Assembly: GCF_031179385.1 (NCBI RefSeq) | Contig: NZ_JAPSHV010000017.1 | Span: forward strand, 1 to 37,737 | Direction of reading: 5' to 3' | DNA length: 37,737 nucleotides | Source of the DNA: Arthrobacter sp. | Lineage (GTDB): Bacteria; Actinomycetota; Actinomycetes; Actinomycetales; Micrococcaceae | Part shown: positions 8,075 to 15,665 of the stretch, one piece after another | Layout: each line of letters starts with the position of its first letter | Numbering within the stretch: the stretch's first letter is position 1 | Made by a program: the position numbers and the translations under genes | Notes under the pieces: generated by a model | Seen by the model: only the letters and a program-made list of their open reading frames with translations | What the model was told of the DNA's origin: nothing | Database searches by the model: none

Positions 8075-8472
8075 GCCGACTTCTTCCGCCCGAGAGCCAT
8101 CCCGGCGGCCGCTGCGGCCAGACCGAGCACCACGGAAACGCCGAGGTACGGCAGCAGGAGATCCGGTTGGATTACCCCGGTCAGGGTGATGGCCGAGAAG
8201 GTGGTGAAGGAGGCGATGAGGCCGGGCCCCACGGCGGCCTGCACCCATCGGGGGCTCCGCGCTCCTCCGGACCAACGGACGGTCAGCAGGCCCAGCAGGA
8301 AACTCCCGACCACGTTGATGGTGAGCGTGGTCCACGGGAACGAACCGGCCGGCTCTGGAAACAGCAGGCTCAGGAGGTACCGCCCTTCCGTTCCGGCGAA
8401 GCCGCCGGCGGCCACGGCAACCCAAACCTTCCAGCCGGCGCGGTCCGGTGCACCGGGTCGAGATGCAGTCAT
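8071..8472 (-). CDS. crcB: Fluoride channel subunit FluC/CrcB (first of a pair)
   Basis: A 133-residue CrcB family protein. It shows GGFAGTEGRYLLS (helix 1), TINVVGSFLLGLLTVRW (helix 2) and GLIASFTTFSAITLTG (helix 3). Its helix-3 motif is diverged (LIASFTTF instead of the usual GGLTTF seen in its partner), as expected if the pair has specialised into a heterodimer. Its ATG overlaps the mntR stop by 4 bp and its stop overlaps the second crcB by 4 bp, so all three are translationally coupled. I see no fluoride riboswitch; expression presumably follows the upstream manganese genes. Confidence 0.9.
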   Translation of the reverse strand: MTASRPGAPDRAGWKVWVAVAAGGFAGTEGRYLLSLLFPEPAGSFPWTTLTINVVGSFLLGLLTVRWSGGARSPRWVQAAVGPGLIASFTTFSAITLTGVIQPDLLLPYLGVSVVLGLAAAAAGMALGRKKSA

Positions 8473-9194
8473 CGCACCAAGCTACAGCCAGTGTGCTCGC
8501 CGACCGTTTCCACCCAGATCGCCCGGGTGAGTTCATCCCCGAGACTGAGCTCGCGCGCAGCACCGCCTGTGCCGACGCGCGCCTGAAGCGGACCTCCGAA
8601 GGGGGTACGCCCCACAACAGTCACGGCCGAGCCGATGCCGATGCCCTCGTCCGCCAGGAACCTCAGCAGCTGCGGATTCTCGTCACTGATTCTGGAGACG
8701 CGTCCGGAGTGCCCGTCGTCGAAGCTGCCGAGGGGGAGCGCGTCGGGAAGCGTGATGGACCCCTCGGCGGTGGGGATCGGGTCACCGTGGGGATCTATTG
8801 GAGGAAAACCGAGGCGGGCGTCCAGCCGGTTGATGAAAGTGTCGGAGACGGTGTGTTCGAGTAACTCGGCTTCGTCGTGTACCTCGTCCCAGCGGTAGCC
8901 GAGATCCTGGACCAGAAAGGTCTCGAGGAGCCTGTGCCGCCTGACCATGGCCAGCGCGAGACGTAGGCCGCTTGGCGTCAGCTCGACAGGCCGGTACGGC
9001 GTGTGATCCACCAAGCCAAGCTCCGCCAGCTTCCGGATCATCTCGGAGACGGAGGAGTTGGCCACTGACAGCCGGGCTGCCAGCCGTGAGGATGTCACCG
9101 GCTCGTCGTGCCACTCCGACAGTGCATAGATGGTCTTCACATAGTCCTGCACGCTGGAGGAGTCGCTGCCCGACGGGTTGGGCTTTGTCGCCAC
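8469..9194 (-). CDS. mntR: Manganese-responsive DtxR-family regulator, MntR type
   Basis: A 241-residue DtxR/MntR family repressor: winged helix (residues ~15-75), dimerisation/metal domain (~76-135) and a C-terminal FeoA/SH3-like domain (~160-235). The metal ligands point to manganese rather than iron. Asp17 in VQDYVKTIY corresponds to Asp8 of Bacillus MntR (Met10 in IdeR), and E110-x-x-E113-H114 corresponds to Glu99/Glu102/His103 of MntR, with Glu replacing the Cys102 of IdeR. The equivalent of MntR Glu11 is Lys20, so the second metal site may differ. The start is GTG 9194, one base after the permease stop. It presumably represses its own operon in response to Mn(II); no operator was identified. 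Confidence 0.88.
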   Translation of the reverse strand: MATKPNPSGSDSSSVQDYVKTIYALSEWHDEPVTSSRLAARLSVANSSVSEMIRKLAELGLVDHTPYRPVELTPSGLRLALAMVRRHRLLETFLVQDLGYRWDEVHDEAELLEHTVSDTFINRLDARLGFPPIDPHGDPIPTAEGSITLPDALPLGSFDDGHSGRVSRISDENPQLLRFLADEGIGIGSAVTVVGRTPFGGPLQARVGTGGAARELSLGDELTRAIWVETVGEHTGCSLVR

Positions 9195-9195
9195 G

Positions 9196-10077
9196 TCAGC
9201 CGGCCGTTCCAGCAGCGGAGCCGGCGCGCCGCCGTCGTCGTTGCCTCAGCTGATGGATGAGTCCGGTGCGCGGTGCTGCGAAGTACGCGACAGCGAAGGC
9301 AACCGCCTGCGCGAGTACCACGGACGCCCCGGTGGAAAGGTCGAGGTAGTAGCTGGCATAGACCCCCGCGACGGCGGCCGTGGTGGTGATCACGACGGCG
9401 AGGATCAGCATGCGGTCGAAGCTGCGTGACAGCAGGAACGCCGTCGCGCCGGGGGTGATGAGCATTGCCACCACGAGGATGATTCCGACGGCCTGTAGTC
9501 CTACCACGACACTGAGCGCAAGCAGCCCCAGCAGCAGCGCGCCCAGCGCTTTGGTGTTGAGCCCAATGACGTGGGCATGAGTCCGGTCGAACGCGAGCAG
9601 CGTGAGATCCCGCCGCTTGACCAGTACGATCGCGAGGGTCAGCGCACCGAGGATCAGCACCTGCCAGAGTTCACCGTCTGTGACTCCAAGAACGTTGCCG
9701 AAGAGGATATGCATGAGATCCACCTGGGACGGCGTTCGCGAGATGATGGCCAGGCCCACGGCGAACAGTGCCGTGAACACCACGCCGATGACCGTGTCCG
9801 ACTTCAGCTTCGTGGTCGACTTGACTGCCCCGATGAGGGCAACCGCTCCGGCGCCGAAGATGAAGGCGCCAATGGAAAACGGAACACCGACTATGTAGGC
9901 CAGGGCGACGCCGGGCAGCACAGCATGGGAGACGGCGTCGCCCATGAGCGACCAGCCCATCAGGATGAGCCAGCACGACAGGACGGACGCGACGACGGCG
10001 GCCGCAAGGGTCACGAGCAGTGCGCGGGTCAGGAATCCGTACTGAAGCGGCTCGAGCAGAAAGGTCAACGGGTCCAT
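9196..10077 (-). CDS. Manganese ABC transporter permease (MntB-like, ABC-3 family)
   Basis: A 293-residue inner-membrane permease of the Mn/Zn/Fe chelate uptake (ABC-3) family with about eight or nine hydrophobic segments. The conserved GDAVSHAVLPGVALAY (residues ~46-61), which couples to the ATPase, and the late LLITPGATAFLLSRSFDRML segment are typical. Its ATG at 10077 directly abuts the TAA of the ATPase gene (10078-10080). Metal assignment rests on the operon's binding protein and MntR. A basic tail (RRRRAG) ends the protein. Confidence 0.9.
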   Translation of the reverse strand: MDPLTFLLEPLQYGFLTRALLVTLAAAVVASVLSCWLILMGWSLMGDAVSHAVLPGVALAYIVGVPFSIGAFIFGAGAVALIGAVKSTTKLKSDTVIGVVFTALFAVGLAIISRTPSQVDLMHILFGNVLGVTDGELWQVLILGALTLAIVLVKRRDLTLLAFDRTHAHVIGLNTKALGALLLGLLALSVVVGLQAVGIILVVAMLITPGATAFLLSRSFDRMLILAVVITTTAAVAGVYASYYLDLSTGASVVLAQAVAFAVAYFAAPRTGLIHQLRQRRRRRAGSAAGTAG

Positions 10078-10860
10078 TTATGCTCCCGGAGCGGTAGGAG
10101 TAGTGACGGACGAAGTGCCGGCCGCGCCGAAAGCTCTCGCCAGATTGGCATGGGTGAGCACATCACTGGGCGTACCCTCGGCAAGGATGCGCTGATGAAG
10201 GAGGATGGCGCGGTCACAGAGGCGGGGTAGGCCCGCGAGGTCATGGGTGGAGATGAGCACGGTCCGGCCCTCACTCTTCAGTTCGTGAAGGAGCTCGACG
10301 ATGGTGGCCTCACTACTCTTGTCGACACCGGCGAAGGGTTCATCGAGGAGGAGGAGTTGCGCGTCCTGAGCGATGCCGCGCGCAACGAAAGCCCTCTTCT
10401 TTTGACCGCCGGATAGTTCGCCGATCTGGCGATTGCGCAGTTCGGTGAGGCCTACCCGCTGCAGTGCATCCTCCACGGCGGAGCGGTCGGCACGCGTGGG
10501 ATGCCTCAGCGGGCCCATGTGCGCGTAGCGGCCCATCATGACGACGTCGCCGACGGACACGGGGAAGCTCCAGTCCACGTCCTCGGACTGTGGAACATAG
10601 GCGACCAATCTGCCTTTCCTTGCGGCGGTGGACGTCTGGCCGAAAAGCGACAGAGAACCGTGCTGCGCGGTGACCAGCCCCATCAGGCACTTGAACAGCG
10701 TCGACTTCCCAGAGCCGTTCACCCCGATCAGGCCGCAGACCTGGGCACGGTCAAGGGTGAAGCTCACGCTGTCGAGGGCAGTGACATCGCCGTAGTGGAC
10801 ACTGAGGTGCTCGACGGCGATTGCTGGCTGGGTAGCGCCCGCAGCGTGTGAAAGGGTCAT
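10078..10860 (-). CDS. Manganese ABC transporter ATP-binding protein (MntA-like)
   Basis: A 260-residue ATPase that drives the permease encoded just downstream. Walker A is GVNGSGKST (residues ~42-50), the signature is LSGGQKKR, Walker B is LLLLDEPFAGVD, and the switch His lies in LISTHD. The Q-loop region YVPQSEDVDW is typical of Mn/Zn importers. The ATG at 10860 overlaps the stop of the binding-protein gene (ATGA). Confidence 0.93.
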   Translation of the reverse strand: MTLSHAAGATQPAIAVEHLSVHYGDVTALDSVSFTLDRAQVCGLIGVNGSGKSTLFKCLMGLVTAQHGSLSLFGQTSTAARKGRLVAYVPQSEDVDWSFPVSVGDVVMMGRYAHMGPLRHPTRADRSAVEDALQRVGLTELRNRQIGELSGGQKKRAFVARGIAQDAQLLLLDEPFAGVDKSSEATIVELLHELKSEGRTVLISTHDLAGLPRLCDRAILLHQRILAEGTPSDVLTHANLARAFGAAGTSSVTTPTAPGA

Positions 10861-11768
10861 GGGGCCAATCCTTCGACGATGAGATCGATGTCGTGCCGTA
10901 GGAGGTCAAGGAAGGTTGGCACAGGGCCGTCGGCCTCGGAGAGGGAGTCTACGTACAGCGGTCCAGCCAACGCGGCGCCGGTGCTCCGGGCCACCTGCTG
11001 CTGCGCCGAAGGGTTCACCGTGGACTCGCAGAAGACGGTCGGAACATCGTGCTCCTCGACAAAGGAGATGACGTCCTTGATTTGGCGTGGAGTACCCTCA
11101 TTGTCGGAATTGACCGGCCATATGAAGGCTTCCTCCAATCCGGCGTCGCGGGCGAGATAGGAGAAGGCGCCTTCGCAGGTGACCAGGGCGGGTGTTGCCG
11201 TACCGGTCTCAAAAGCCGACTGCAGTTCGGCAAGCAGGTTCTCAAGCTCCTGCTTCAGCATGTCGCCGTTCGCTTCGTAGTCCGCTGTGTGGGAGGGATC
11301 GAGGTCTGAGAGAGCGGCGACTATGTTGTTGACGTAAATCTGCGCTGCCTTCGGCGACATCCACGCGTGCGGGTTAGGCAGACCCTGGTAATCGCCGGAA
11401 CGGATATCGACAGGATCAACGCCCTCGGACAATACGACATGCGGCGCATCCACGGACACAACGAACCGCTCGAACCAGCGCTCAAGGCCCAGCCCGTTGT
11501 CGAGGATCAGATCGGCCTGCTGCGCGCTGATGAGGTCGGATGGTGTGGGTTCGTAGCCGTGGATCTCCGTGCCAACCTTGGTGATTGATTCCACGCGCAC
11601 GTGATTCCCGGCCACCGTGCGGGTAAGGTCGGCGAGCACCGAGAACGTAGTCAGGACGACCGGCCGCGGATCCTCGCCGGCTCCGGTTCGTTCCACCCGC
11701 GGTCCAGTACAGCCCGAGAGCAGAAGAACGGCGATCATTAGGAAAGCCGTAACCAAGAATTTCGGCAT
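10857..11768 (-). CDS. Manganese-binding lipoprotein of ABC importer (MntC/PsaA type)
   Basis: Substrate-binding protein of the importer, a 303-residue lipoprotein. I start it at ATG 11768, which gives a clean signal peptide with lipobox LLSGC and acylated C20; the open frame reaches further upstream through the antisense of the next gene. The four metal ligands match the Mn-type PsaA/MntC set: H70 (EIHGYEPTPSD), H134 (NPHAWMS), E199 (CEGAFSY) and D274 (YVDSLSE). Zinc-type proteins usually have His at the third position. It is first in an operon of six genes on the minus strand (binding protein, ATPase, permease, mntR, crcB, crcB). The Shine-Dalgarno sequence is poor. Confidence 0.92.
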   Translation of the reverse strand: MPKFLVTAFLMIAVLLLSGCTGPRVERTGAGEDPRPVVLTTFSVLADLTRTVAGNHVRVESITKVGTEIHGYEPTPSDLISAQQADLILDNGLGLERWFERFVVSVDAPHVVLSEGVDPVDIRSGDYQGLPNPHAWMSPKAAQIYVNNIVAALSDLDPSHTADYEANGDMLKQELENLLAELQSAFETGTATPALVTCEGAFSYLARDAGLEEAFIWPVNSDNEGTPRQIKDVISFVEEHDVPTVFCESTVNPSAQQQVARSTGAALAGPLYVDSLSEADGPVPTFLDLLRHDIDLIVEGLAP

Positions 11769-11807
11769 ACCGAAACCATAGCGCTGAGCGAGTGTTTTCG
11801 CCACCGC

Positions 11808-11844
11808 CCGCGGGGCGCCCCCTCGACAGCGACGCGCCCCGCGG
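11808..11844. repeat. Perfect 11-bp inverted repeat in divergent intergenic region
   Basis: CCGCGGGGCGC (11808-11818) and GCGCCCCGCGG (11834-11844) are exact reverse complements separated by 15 nt. They lie between the start of the manganese operon (minus) and a small unknown gene (plus). No T-run follows, so it is not a typical terminator; it could be a hairpin in one of the 5' leaders or a protein site. Confidence 0.7.
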
Positions 11845-11858
11845 TGCAAGGTGGCACC

Positions 11859-12176
11859 ATGGCTTTTTACGTTGAATACACCGTGTCGGCCGCTGCCGAT
11901 GAGAAGTTTGAGATGCCAGTCAGCGACGAGGAATCGGGTTACACAGTTCCACTCACTGAAACTGACGCGCCCGTAGTCACAGCGGGCGCGCTTCCCATCC
12001 GAAGCGGTGTCTTCGGCTCGTCGGCGGAGGAGGCTCGAAAGGCTGCCGAGGAAATCATTGCGCACAGCAAGGCGTCCGAAGCGAAACTGTATGAAGATGG
12101 TGACAACTCAGACCAGATGGGTGCCGGCACACTGATTGCAAGCTACGCCGAAGGTGTCGGCTGGACCGACCGTTAG
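11859..12176 (+). CDS. Hypothetical protein, 105 residues
   Basis: I start it at ATG 11859, with AAGGTGG at 11848-11854 just upstream. The product is soluble and acidic (no signal peptide or membrane helix), begins MAFYVEYTVSAAADEKF and has an Ala/Glu-rich probable helix at residues ~53-75 (SSAEEARKAAEEIIAHSKAS). The pattern of a short beta-rich start and one amphipathic helix suggests a small alpha/beta fold, but I recognise no family. It is divergent from the manganese operon across a 90-bp gap containing the inverted repeat. Confidence 0.7.
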   Translation: MAFYVEYTVSAAADEKFEMPVSDEESGYTVPLTETDAPVVTAGALPIRSGVFGSSAEEARKAAEEIIAHSKASEAKLYEDGDNSDQMGAGTLIASYAEGVGWTDR

Positions 12177-12201
12177 ACACCAACTATGAGGCACGGAACG
12201 T

Positions 12202-12238
12202 CTTCAGGATCGACACACAACTTCAGGATCAGCACACA
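12202..12238 (+). repeat. Tandem imperfect 18-bp direct repeat
   Basis: CTTCAGGATCGACACACA (12202-12219) is followed after one base by CTTCAGGATCAGCACACA (12221-12238), with two differences. It lies in the 77-bp gap before the small acidic ORF, ending 15 bp before its start, so it covers the place where a promoter or leader would be. Confidence 0.75.
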
Positions 12239-12253
12239 CGGAGGGTATGAGGG

Positions 12254-12418
12254 ATGAGCAACGAATCGCAGTATGAAGAAGAGCCGCGCCAGCACACCGA
12301 ACAGCCGGCGGAGGGGAAGCCCTCCCAGGATCCTGCTGATACGGGGATACACTCGCAGGACCCGGCTGAGGGCGCAGATACCGAATCGGAAACTTCTGAC
12401 GACTCAGGGCAAGACTAG
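12254..12418 (+). CDS. Small acidic, probably disordered protein (54 residues)
   Basis: ATG 12254 is preceded by a GGAGGG-containing stretch (around 12240). The product is very rich in Glu, Asp, Gln, Ser and Pro, has no hydrophobic segment and contains an internal duplication (PSQDPAD / HSQDPAE). Its TAG overlaps the stop of the convergent methyltransferase gene by a few bases. The frame is short, so the call rests on the Shine-Dalgarno sequence and on the Asp/Glu-biased composition. Function unknown. Confidence 0.5.
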   Translation: MSNESQYEEEPRQHTEQPAEGKPSQDPADTGIHSQDPAEGADTESETSDDSGQD

Positions 12419-13173
12419 AGGCGAGTGGCCCGCCAGCAGTAGGTCAAATACGGGAGCGGCAGCACGGCGTCGGCCTCGTGGCCGAGGTGGTCGTGAAGAT
12501 ACCAGCGCAGGTTCGACTCGACCTTCGCACGGACACCGGGAGAAGCGTTCTGGTAATAGCTGCGGGACCGGGCGAGTTCCACGATGTCCGGAACCCGAAT
12601 GGACTGCGCCCAGCCGACTACCTTCGATTCCGGTACCGAGAATCCGGGGCCGAGGGCAGGGCGATAGCTGGGTTTGAAGACATCGCCAGCGTGCATGATC
12701 CTCGAGAGCCGGTGCACCCAGGGCATGCTCACATCCAACTGGTTCCAGACCAGAGCGAAACTACCACCCGGGATGAGGATGCGCGCAGACTCGGCGCTCG
12801 CGGCAACAGGATCGCACCAGTGCCACGCCTGCGCGATGGTGACAAGGTCGACGCTCGCGGTATCGAGTCCGGTCGCCTCCGCAGTGCCCTCAGTCCTTCT
12901 GACATCGGGAAGGTGCTGGGCGAGGATTGAAAGCATGTCGTCAGAGGGATCGACTGCGGTCACGTCCGGGCAGCGCAGCGCCAGCTCCCGTGTGAACTTA
13001 CCGGTTCCCGCGCCGACGTCTGCGACGCGTTGTGTCCCCGCCGGCACCAACCAATCCACGGATGCAGCAGGGTAGCCGGGACGGACACGGTCATAGCGTT
13101 CACTGTCCTGCAGGTAGCTCCGCGCCATCTCACGACGGCGGTGCGCGGCGAGACGCGGACCTCCAACGCCCAT
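12415..13173 (-). CDS. Class I SAM-dependent methyltransferase
   Basis: A 252-residue protein with a Rossmann methyltransferase core. Motif I is VADVGAGTGKFT (residues ~49-60), the acidic end of strand 2 is VTAVDPSDDM, motif post-I follows with EGTAEATGL, and motif IV-like VDLVTIAQAWHWCD is characteristic of the Methyltransf_11 group that starts YDRVRPGYP. I chose ATG 13173, which has AGGAGT at 13181-13186; an ATG at 13128 is an alternative that would still keep the whole domain. The acceptor substrate cannot be told. Monocistronic, convergent with the small acidic ORF. Confidence 0.88.
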   Translation of the reverse strand: MGVGGPRLAAHRRREMARSYLQDSERYDRVRPGYPAASVDWLVPAGTQRVADVGAGTGKFTRELALRCPDVTAVDPSDDMLSILAQHLPDVRRTEGTAEATGLDTASVDLVTIAQAWHWCDPVAASAESARILIPGGSFALVWNQLDVSMPWVHRLSRIMHAGDVFKPSYRPALGPGFSVPESKVVGWAQSIRVPDIVELARSRSYYQNASPGVRAKVESNLRWYLHDHLGHEADAVLPLPYLTYCWRATRL

Positions 13174-13266
13174 GACGGCAACTCCTGGATTGACGGGTAC
13201 AGCCGGACGGCTACAGAACCCGTCAATTAAATCATCCGTCGGCAGTCCCGGTCCCGCTCGCGAATG

Positions 13267-14625
13267 TCAGTCGGTGGTGCAGGGGGCAGCCCCGGCCGTT
13301 CCGGGCGTATGTGGAGCCCAGTCGGGGAAGGCCCGTGTCTCCACTGCAGGCACCCAGCGTCCGGCGTCAACCACGTAGTCGGTTCCCAACCCGTTCCTGA
13401 TGAGCGAAGCGAGGCCTGCAAGCAGCCTGTCGACGTCGTCGTGCCGGGAGCCCAGGCCGAAGCTGGCGCGGAGTGATCCGGAGGGCAGGCCGAGACGCTT
13501 CAGCAACGGGTGCGCGCAGAACTTCCCGTCGCGAAGCCCCACGCCATGCTCAGCGGAAAGATATGCGGCGACGAGGCCGGCGTCGTAACCGTGAACTGAG
13601 AAGTTCACCACTCCTATCGCATCGGTGCTGTCCGAGAAGATACGGTGCACCGTCACGCCGGACAGGGCGGCAAGCCCTTCAATCAGAGCGTTCCGGAGAG
13701 CCGACTCGTGCGCGAGCCAGTCATCCGCATCGAGAGCCGCGAGGACTTCTGTCGCATGCGCGAGCGCTGCCGCGCCGAGGACATTCGGGGAGCCGCCCTC
13801 ATGCCGGGCTGGGCCGGTTGTCCAGGACACCGAATCAACCTTCACCGTTTTCACAGCTCCGCCACCGGCGAGGTGCGGCGTCCCGGCGTCGAGCCAGTCA
13901 GGCCTCCCAACCAGCACACCGGCTCCGAAGGGGGCGTACAGCTTGTGACCGGAGAAAACGACGTAGTCGATGCCATCCCTGACGAGGTCCAGCCGCCGGT
14001 GCGGGGCCAACTGGGCGGCGTCGACGACGATGCGCGCCCCGTGCTCATGCGCCACACGGGCGAGCCGGTCGATCGGCAGGATCTCCCCGGTGACGTTCGA
14101 GGCGCCCGTCACGGCGAGGAGACTCACCCGGCCCGACTCCAGTTCTTCCTCCAACGCAGTCAGCGTTCCTTCGATGGTCTCTGCTGCGACGATTCCGCGG
14201 TGAGGGCGGTCGAACCAGGGGAGGAGATTGGCGTGGTGTTCCAGGTCGAGGTAAAGAACCTCCCCGTCCACCGGTACGCAGCCTGCCAGGAGATTGAGGG
14301 AATCCGTGGTGTTGCGGGTGAAGATGACCGCGTCGTCTTCTCGGCCACCGACGAAGGTCCTGACCGTTCTCCGAGCGTTCTCATACAGAGACGTTGAAAT
14401 CTGCGAAGCGTATCCGGCACCCCGATGAACGCTCGCGTAGTAGGGAAGCACGCGCTGCACATAGTCATTTACCGACTGAAGCGCGGGCGTAGATGCTGCG
14501 TAATCCAGGTTGACGTAGCGAACCGTCGCGCCGTCAATCACCGGTGCCTGCAGTTCTGCGCCGAGAACTGCAGCAAGTGGTGCAGTGGTCAGCCCATCAA
14601 CGTCTTCGAGAAGTGCATTGGTCAC
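13267..14625 (-). CDS. Class V aminotransferase fold PLP enzyme, cysteine-desulfurase-like
   Basis: A 452-residue PLP enzyme related to SufS/NifS/CsdA cysteine desulfurases. Family landmarks: VNLDYAASTPA at the start, ASVHRGAGYAS, DLEHHANLLPW, VVDAAQLAPHRRLD, and the PLP lysine in FSGHKLYAPFGAG. The C-terminal region has FSVHGYDAG and the RASFGLGSRHDDVD segment typical of the group. The position of a catalytic Cys is uncertain: GLRDGKFCAHPLL is the best candidate. The start is GTG 14625 with only a weak upstream GGGG. Control by a SAM-IV-type leader and a Cys-containing upstream ORF points to a role in sulfur amino acid or persulfide metabolism rather than general Fe-S assembly; no suf genes are nearby. 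Confidence 0.85.
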   Translation of the reverse strand: MTNALLEDVDGLTTAPLAAVLGAELQAPVIDGATVRYVNLDYAASTPALQSVNDYVQRVLPYYASVHRGAGYASQISTSLYENARRTVRTFVGGREDDAVIFTRNTTDSLNLLAGCVPVDGEVLYLDLEHHANLLPWFDRPHRGIVAAETIEGTLTALEEELESGRVSLLAVTGASNVTGEILPIDRLARVAHEHGARIVVDAAQLAPHRRLDLVRDGIDYVVFSGHKLYAPFGAGVLVGRPDWLDAGTPHLAGGGAVKTVKVDSVSWTTGPARHEGGSPNVLGAAALAHATEVLAALDADDWLAHESALRNALIEGLAALSGVTVHRIFSDSTDAIGVVNFSVHGYDAGLVAAYLSAEHGVGLRDGKFCAHPLLKRLGLPSGSLRASFGLGSRHDDVDRLLAGLASLIRNGLGTDYVVDAGRWVPAVETRAFPDWAPHTPGTAGAAPCTTD

Positions 14626-14650
14626 AGGAATTTACCCCACAAATTCTCAT
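14597..14650 (-). CDS. Putative Cys-containing upstream ORF (leader peptide) in SAM-IV leader
   Basis: ATG 14650 follows GGTGGAG (14655-14661) and opens a 17-codon frame, MRICGVNSCDQCTSRR-like (three Cys), which ends at TGA 14597-14599. It overlaps the first 29 bases of the PLP enzyme gene in a different frame. Cysteine-rich upstream ORFs that control sulfur genes are known in actinobacteria. The reading frame, Shine-Dalgarno sequence and overlap are seen directly; the regulatory role is inference, and a frame this short could arise by chance. Confidence 0.4.
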   Translation of the reverse strand: MRICGVNSCDQCTSRRR

Positions 14651-14654
14651 GGGG
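14635..14654 (-). promoter_or_regulatory. Short hairpin that could sequester the ribosome site of the PLP gene
   Basis: On the minus strand CCCCA (14654-14650) can pair with TGGGG (14639-14635) across a 10-nt loop. The 3' arm holds the only purine-rich GGGG before GTG 14625, and the 5' arm includes the first base of the upstream ORF's ATG. It is therefore a candidate translational switch below the aptamer. Confidence 0.4.
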
Positions 14655-14703
14655 CTCCACCGAGGTTGGCCCCGCGCTTGCCGAACCAATTTTCTGGACG
14701 GCC

Positions 14704-14783
14704 TGGTCGTCACCCGGGGCACCCCACCGCGGAAGGAGGGTTGCCGGCCAGCAAACCGGGGTTTAGCGCTGGCACTCGTGACC
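14704..14783 (-). promoter_or_regulatory. SAM-IV riboswitch aptamer core
   Basis: Read on the minus strand, this begins GGTCACGAGTGCCAGCG, contains GCTGGCCGGCAACCCTCC and GCGGTGGGGTGCCCCGGG, and closes with TGACGACC. This is the conserved core of the SAM-IV riboswitch class found in actinobacteria. P1 (GGTC/GACC) and P2 (GCCAGC/GCTGGC) can be drawn directly, and GGCAACC plus GGTGGGGTGCC are the SAM-pocket elements. The 3' pseudoknot part probably extends beyond 14704 towards 14660. It should lower expression of the PLP enzyme gene when S-adenosylmethionine is abundant. The call is from remembered consensus, not a covariance-model hit. Confidence 0.85.
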
Positions 14784-14840
14784 TAGTAGTTCAGAATAGG
14801 GCAGTCCCGAATAAGATGCGGATTTTGTTACGCGGCGTTG

Positions 14841-15665
14841 TCAGGCGCCGGCGCCTTTCTGCAGGAGATCGTCCAGCGAGGGGTTGAGCATCTTCAGCAC
14901 ATCGTTGTGCAGAATGCTGTTGGTAGCCAGTGCGTTCCCGCCGAAGGGGCCGTCAGCACCTTCGAGTGATGTGAACCGCCCGCCGGCCTCCGTAACAATG
15001 GGCACCAACGCAGCCATGTCGTACAGATTCAATTCCGGTTCGCATGCGATGTCCACTGCACCCTCCGCGACCAGACAGTACGACCAGAAGTCGCCATAGG
15101 CGCGGGTACGCCAGACCGAGTCGGTGAGCGACATAAACTCGTCTAAGTTCCCGCGTTCCTTCCACCCGGTGAGGCTGGAATAGGAGAGGGAGGCGTCCTC
15201 CAGCCGGGAAACGCTCGAAACCCGCAGGCGGGTTGCTGCGGCAAGCGACTTGCCCATGAACGCACCGGTTCCGGTCGCCGCCCACCAGCGCTTGCCCAGG
15301 GCAGGAGCGCTGACGACGCCGACAACCGGACGACCCTCATCAACGAGGGCGATGAGGGTTGCCCACACCGGAACCCCTCGGACGAAGTTCTTGGTGCCGT
15401 CGATCGGGTCGATGATCCATCGCCGGGAGCCGGCGCCGCTGCTTCCGAATTCCTCACCGAGAACGGCGTCGCGGGGGCGGGCTCGCGACAATTGTCCGCG
15501 GATAGCTTCTTCGGCCGACTTGTCGGCATCCGTGACCGGAGTGAAGTCAGGCTTGGTTTCAACCGCCAGATCCAGTGCCTTGAACCTCGACATGGTCTGG
15601 TCGTCCACGGAGTCGGCCATTACATGGGCAAGGCGGAGGTCATCGTTGTAGCTCTGGAGGTTCAT
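14841..15665 (-). CDS. hisN: Histidinol-phosphatase, inositol monophosphatase family
   Basis: A Mg-dependent phosphatase of the IMPase fold; actinobacterial members of this branch at this locus act as histidinol-phosphate phosphatase (HisN), completing histidine synthesis. Metal-site motifs: LGEEFGSSG (E-E), [15 protein letters not shown] (the DPIDGT signature) and [17 protein letters not shown] towards the C-terminus. The aromatic [17 protein letters not shown] stretch is typical of HisN. I start it at ATG 15665 (274 residues); an upstream in-frame TTG at 15674 is less likely. An inositol- or fructose-bisphosphatase role is the alternative. It is downstream of aroA and rsgA on the same strand, but cspA and its terminator intervene. 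Confidence 0.85.
   Translation of the reverse strand: MNLQSYNDDLRLAHVMADSVDDQTMSRFKALDLAVETKPDFTPVTDADKSAEEAIRGQLSRARPRDAVLGEEFGSSGAGSRRWIIDPIDGTKNFVRGVPVWATLIALVDEGRPVVGVVSAPALGKRWWAATGTGAFMGKSLAAATRLRVSSVSRLEDASLSYSSLTGWKERGNLDEFMSLTDSVWRTRAYGDFWSYCLVAEGAVDIACEPELNLYDMAALVPIVTEAGGRFTSLEGADGPFGGNALATNSILHNDVLKMLNPSLDDLLQKGAGA

Noticed and set aside
7605-8472. Fluoride riboswitch controlling the crcB pair
   Set aside because: The crcB starts are inside overlapping coding sequence, and no leader with the fluoride-aptamer pattern exists there.
8075-8617. N-terminal extension of the second crcB frame
   Set aside because: It runs through the antisense-compatible frame of the first crcB and mntR. 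The ATGA overlap at 8071-8074 marks the true start.
11769-11858. MntR operator before the manganese operon
   Set aside because: I searched the gap for an AT-rich MntR/DtxR-like palindrome and found only the GC-rich inverted repeat, which does not resemble one.
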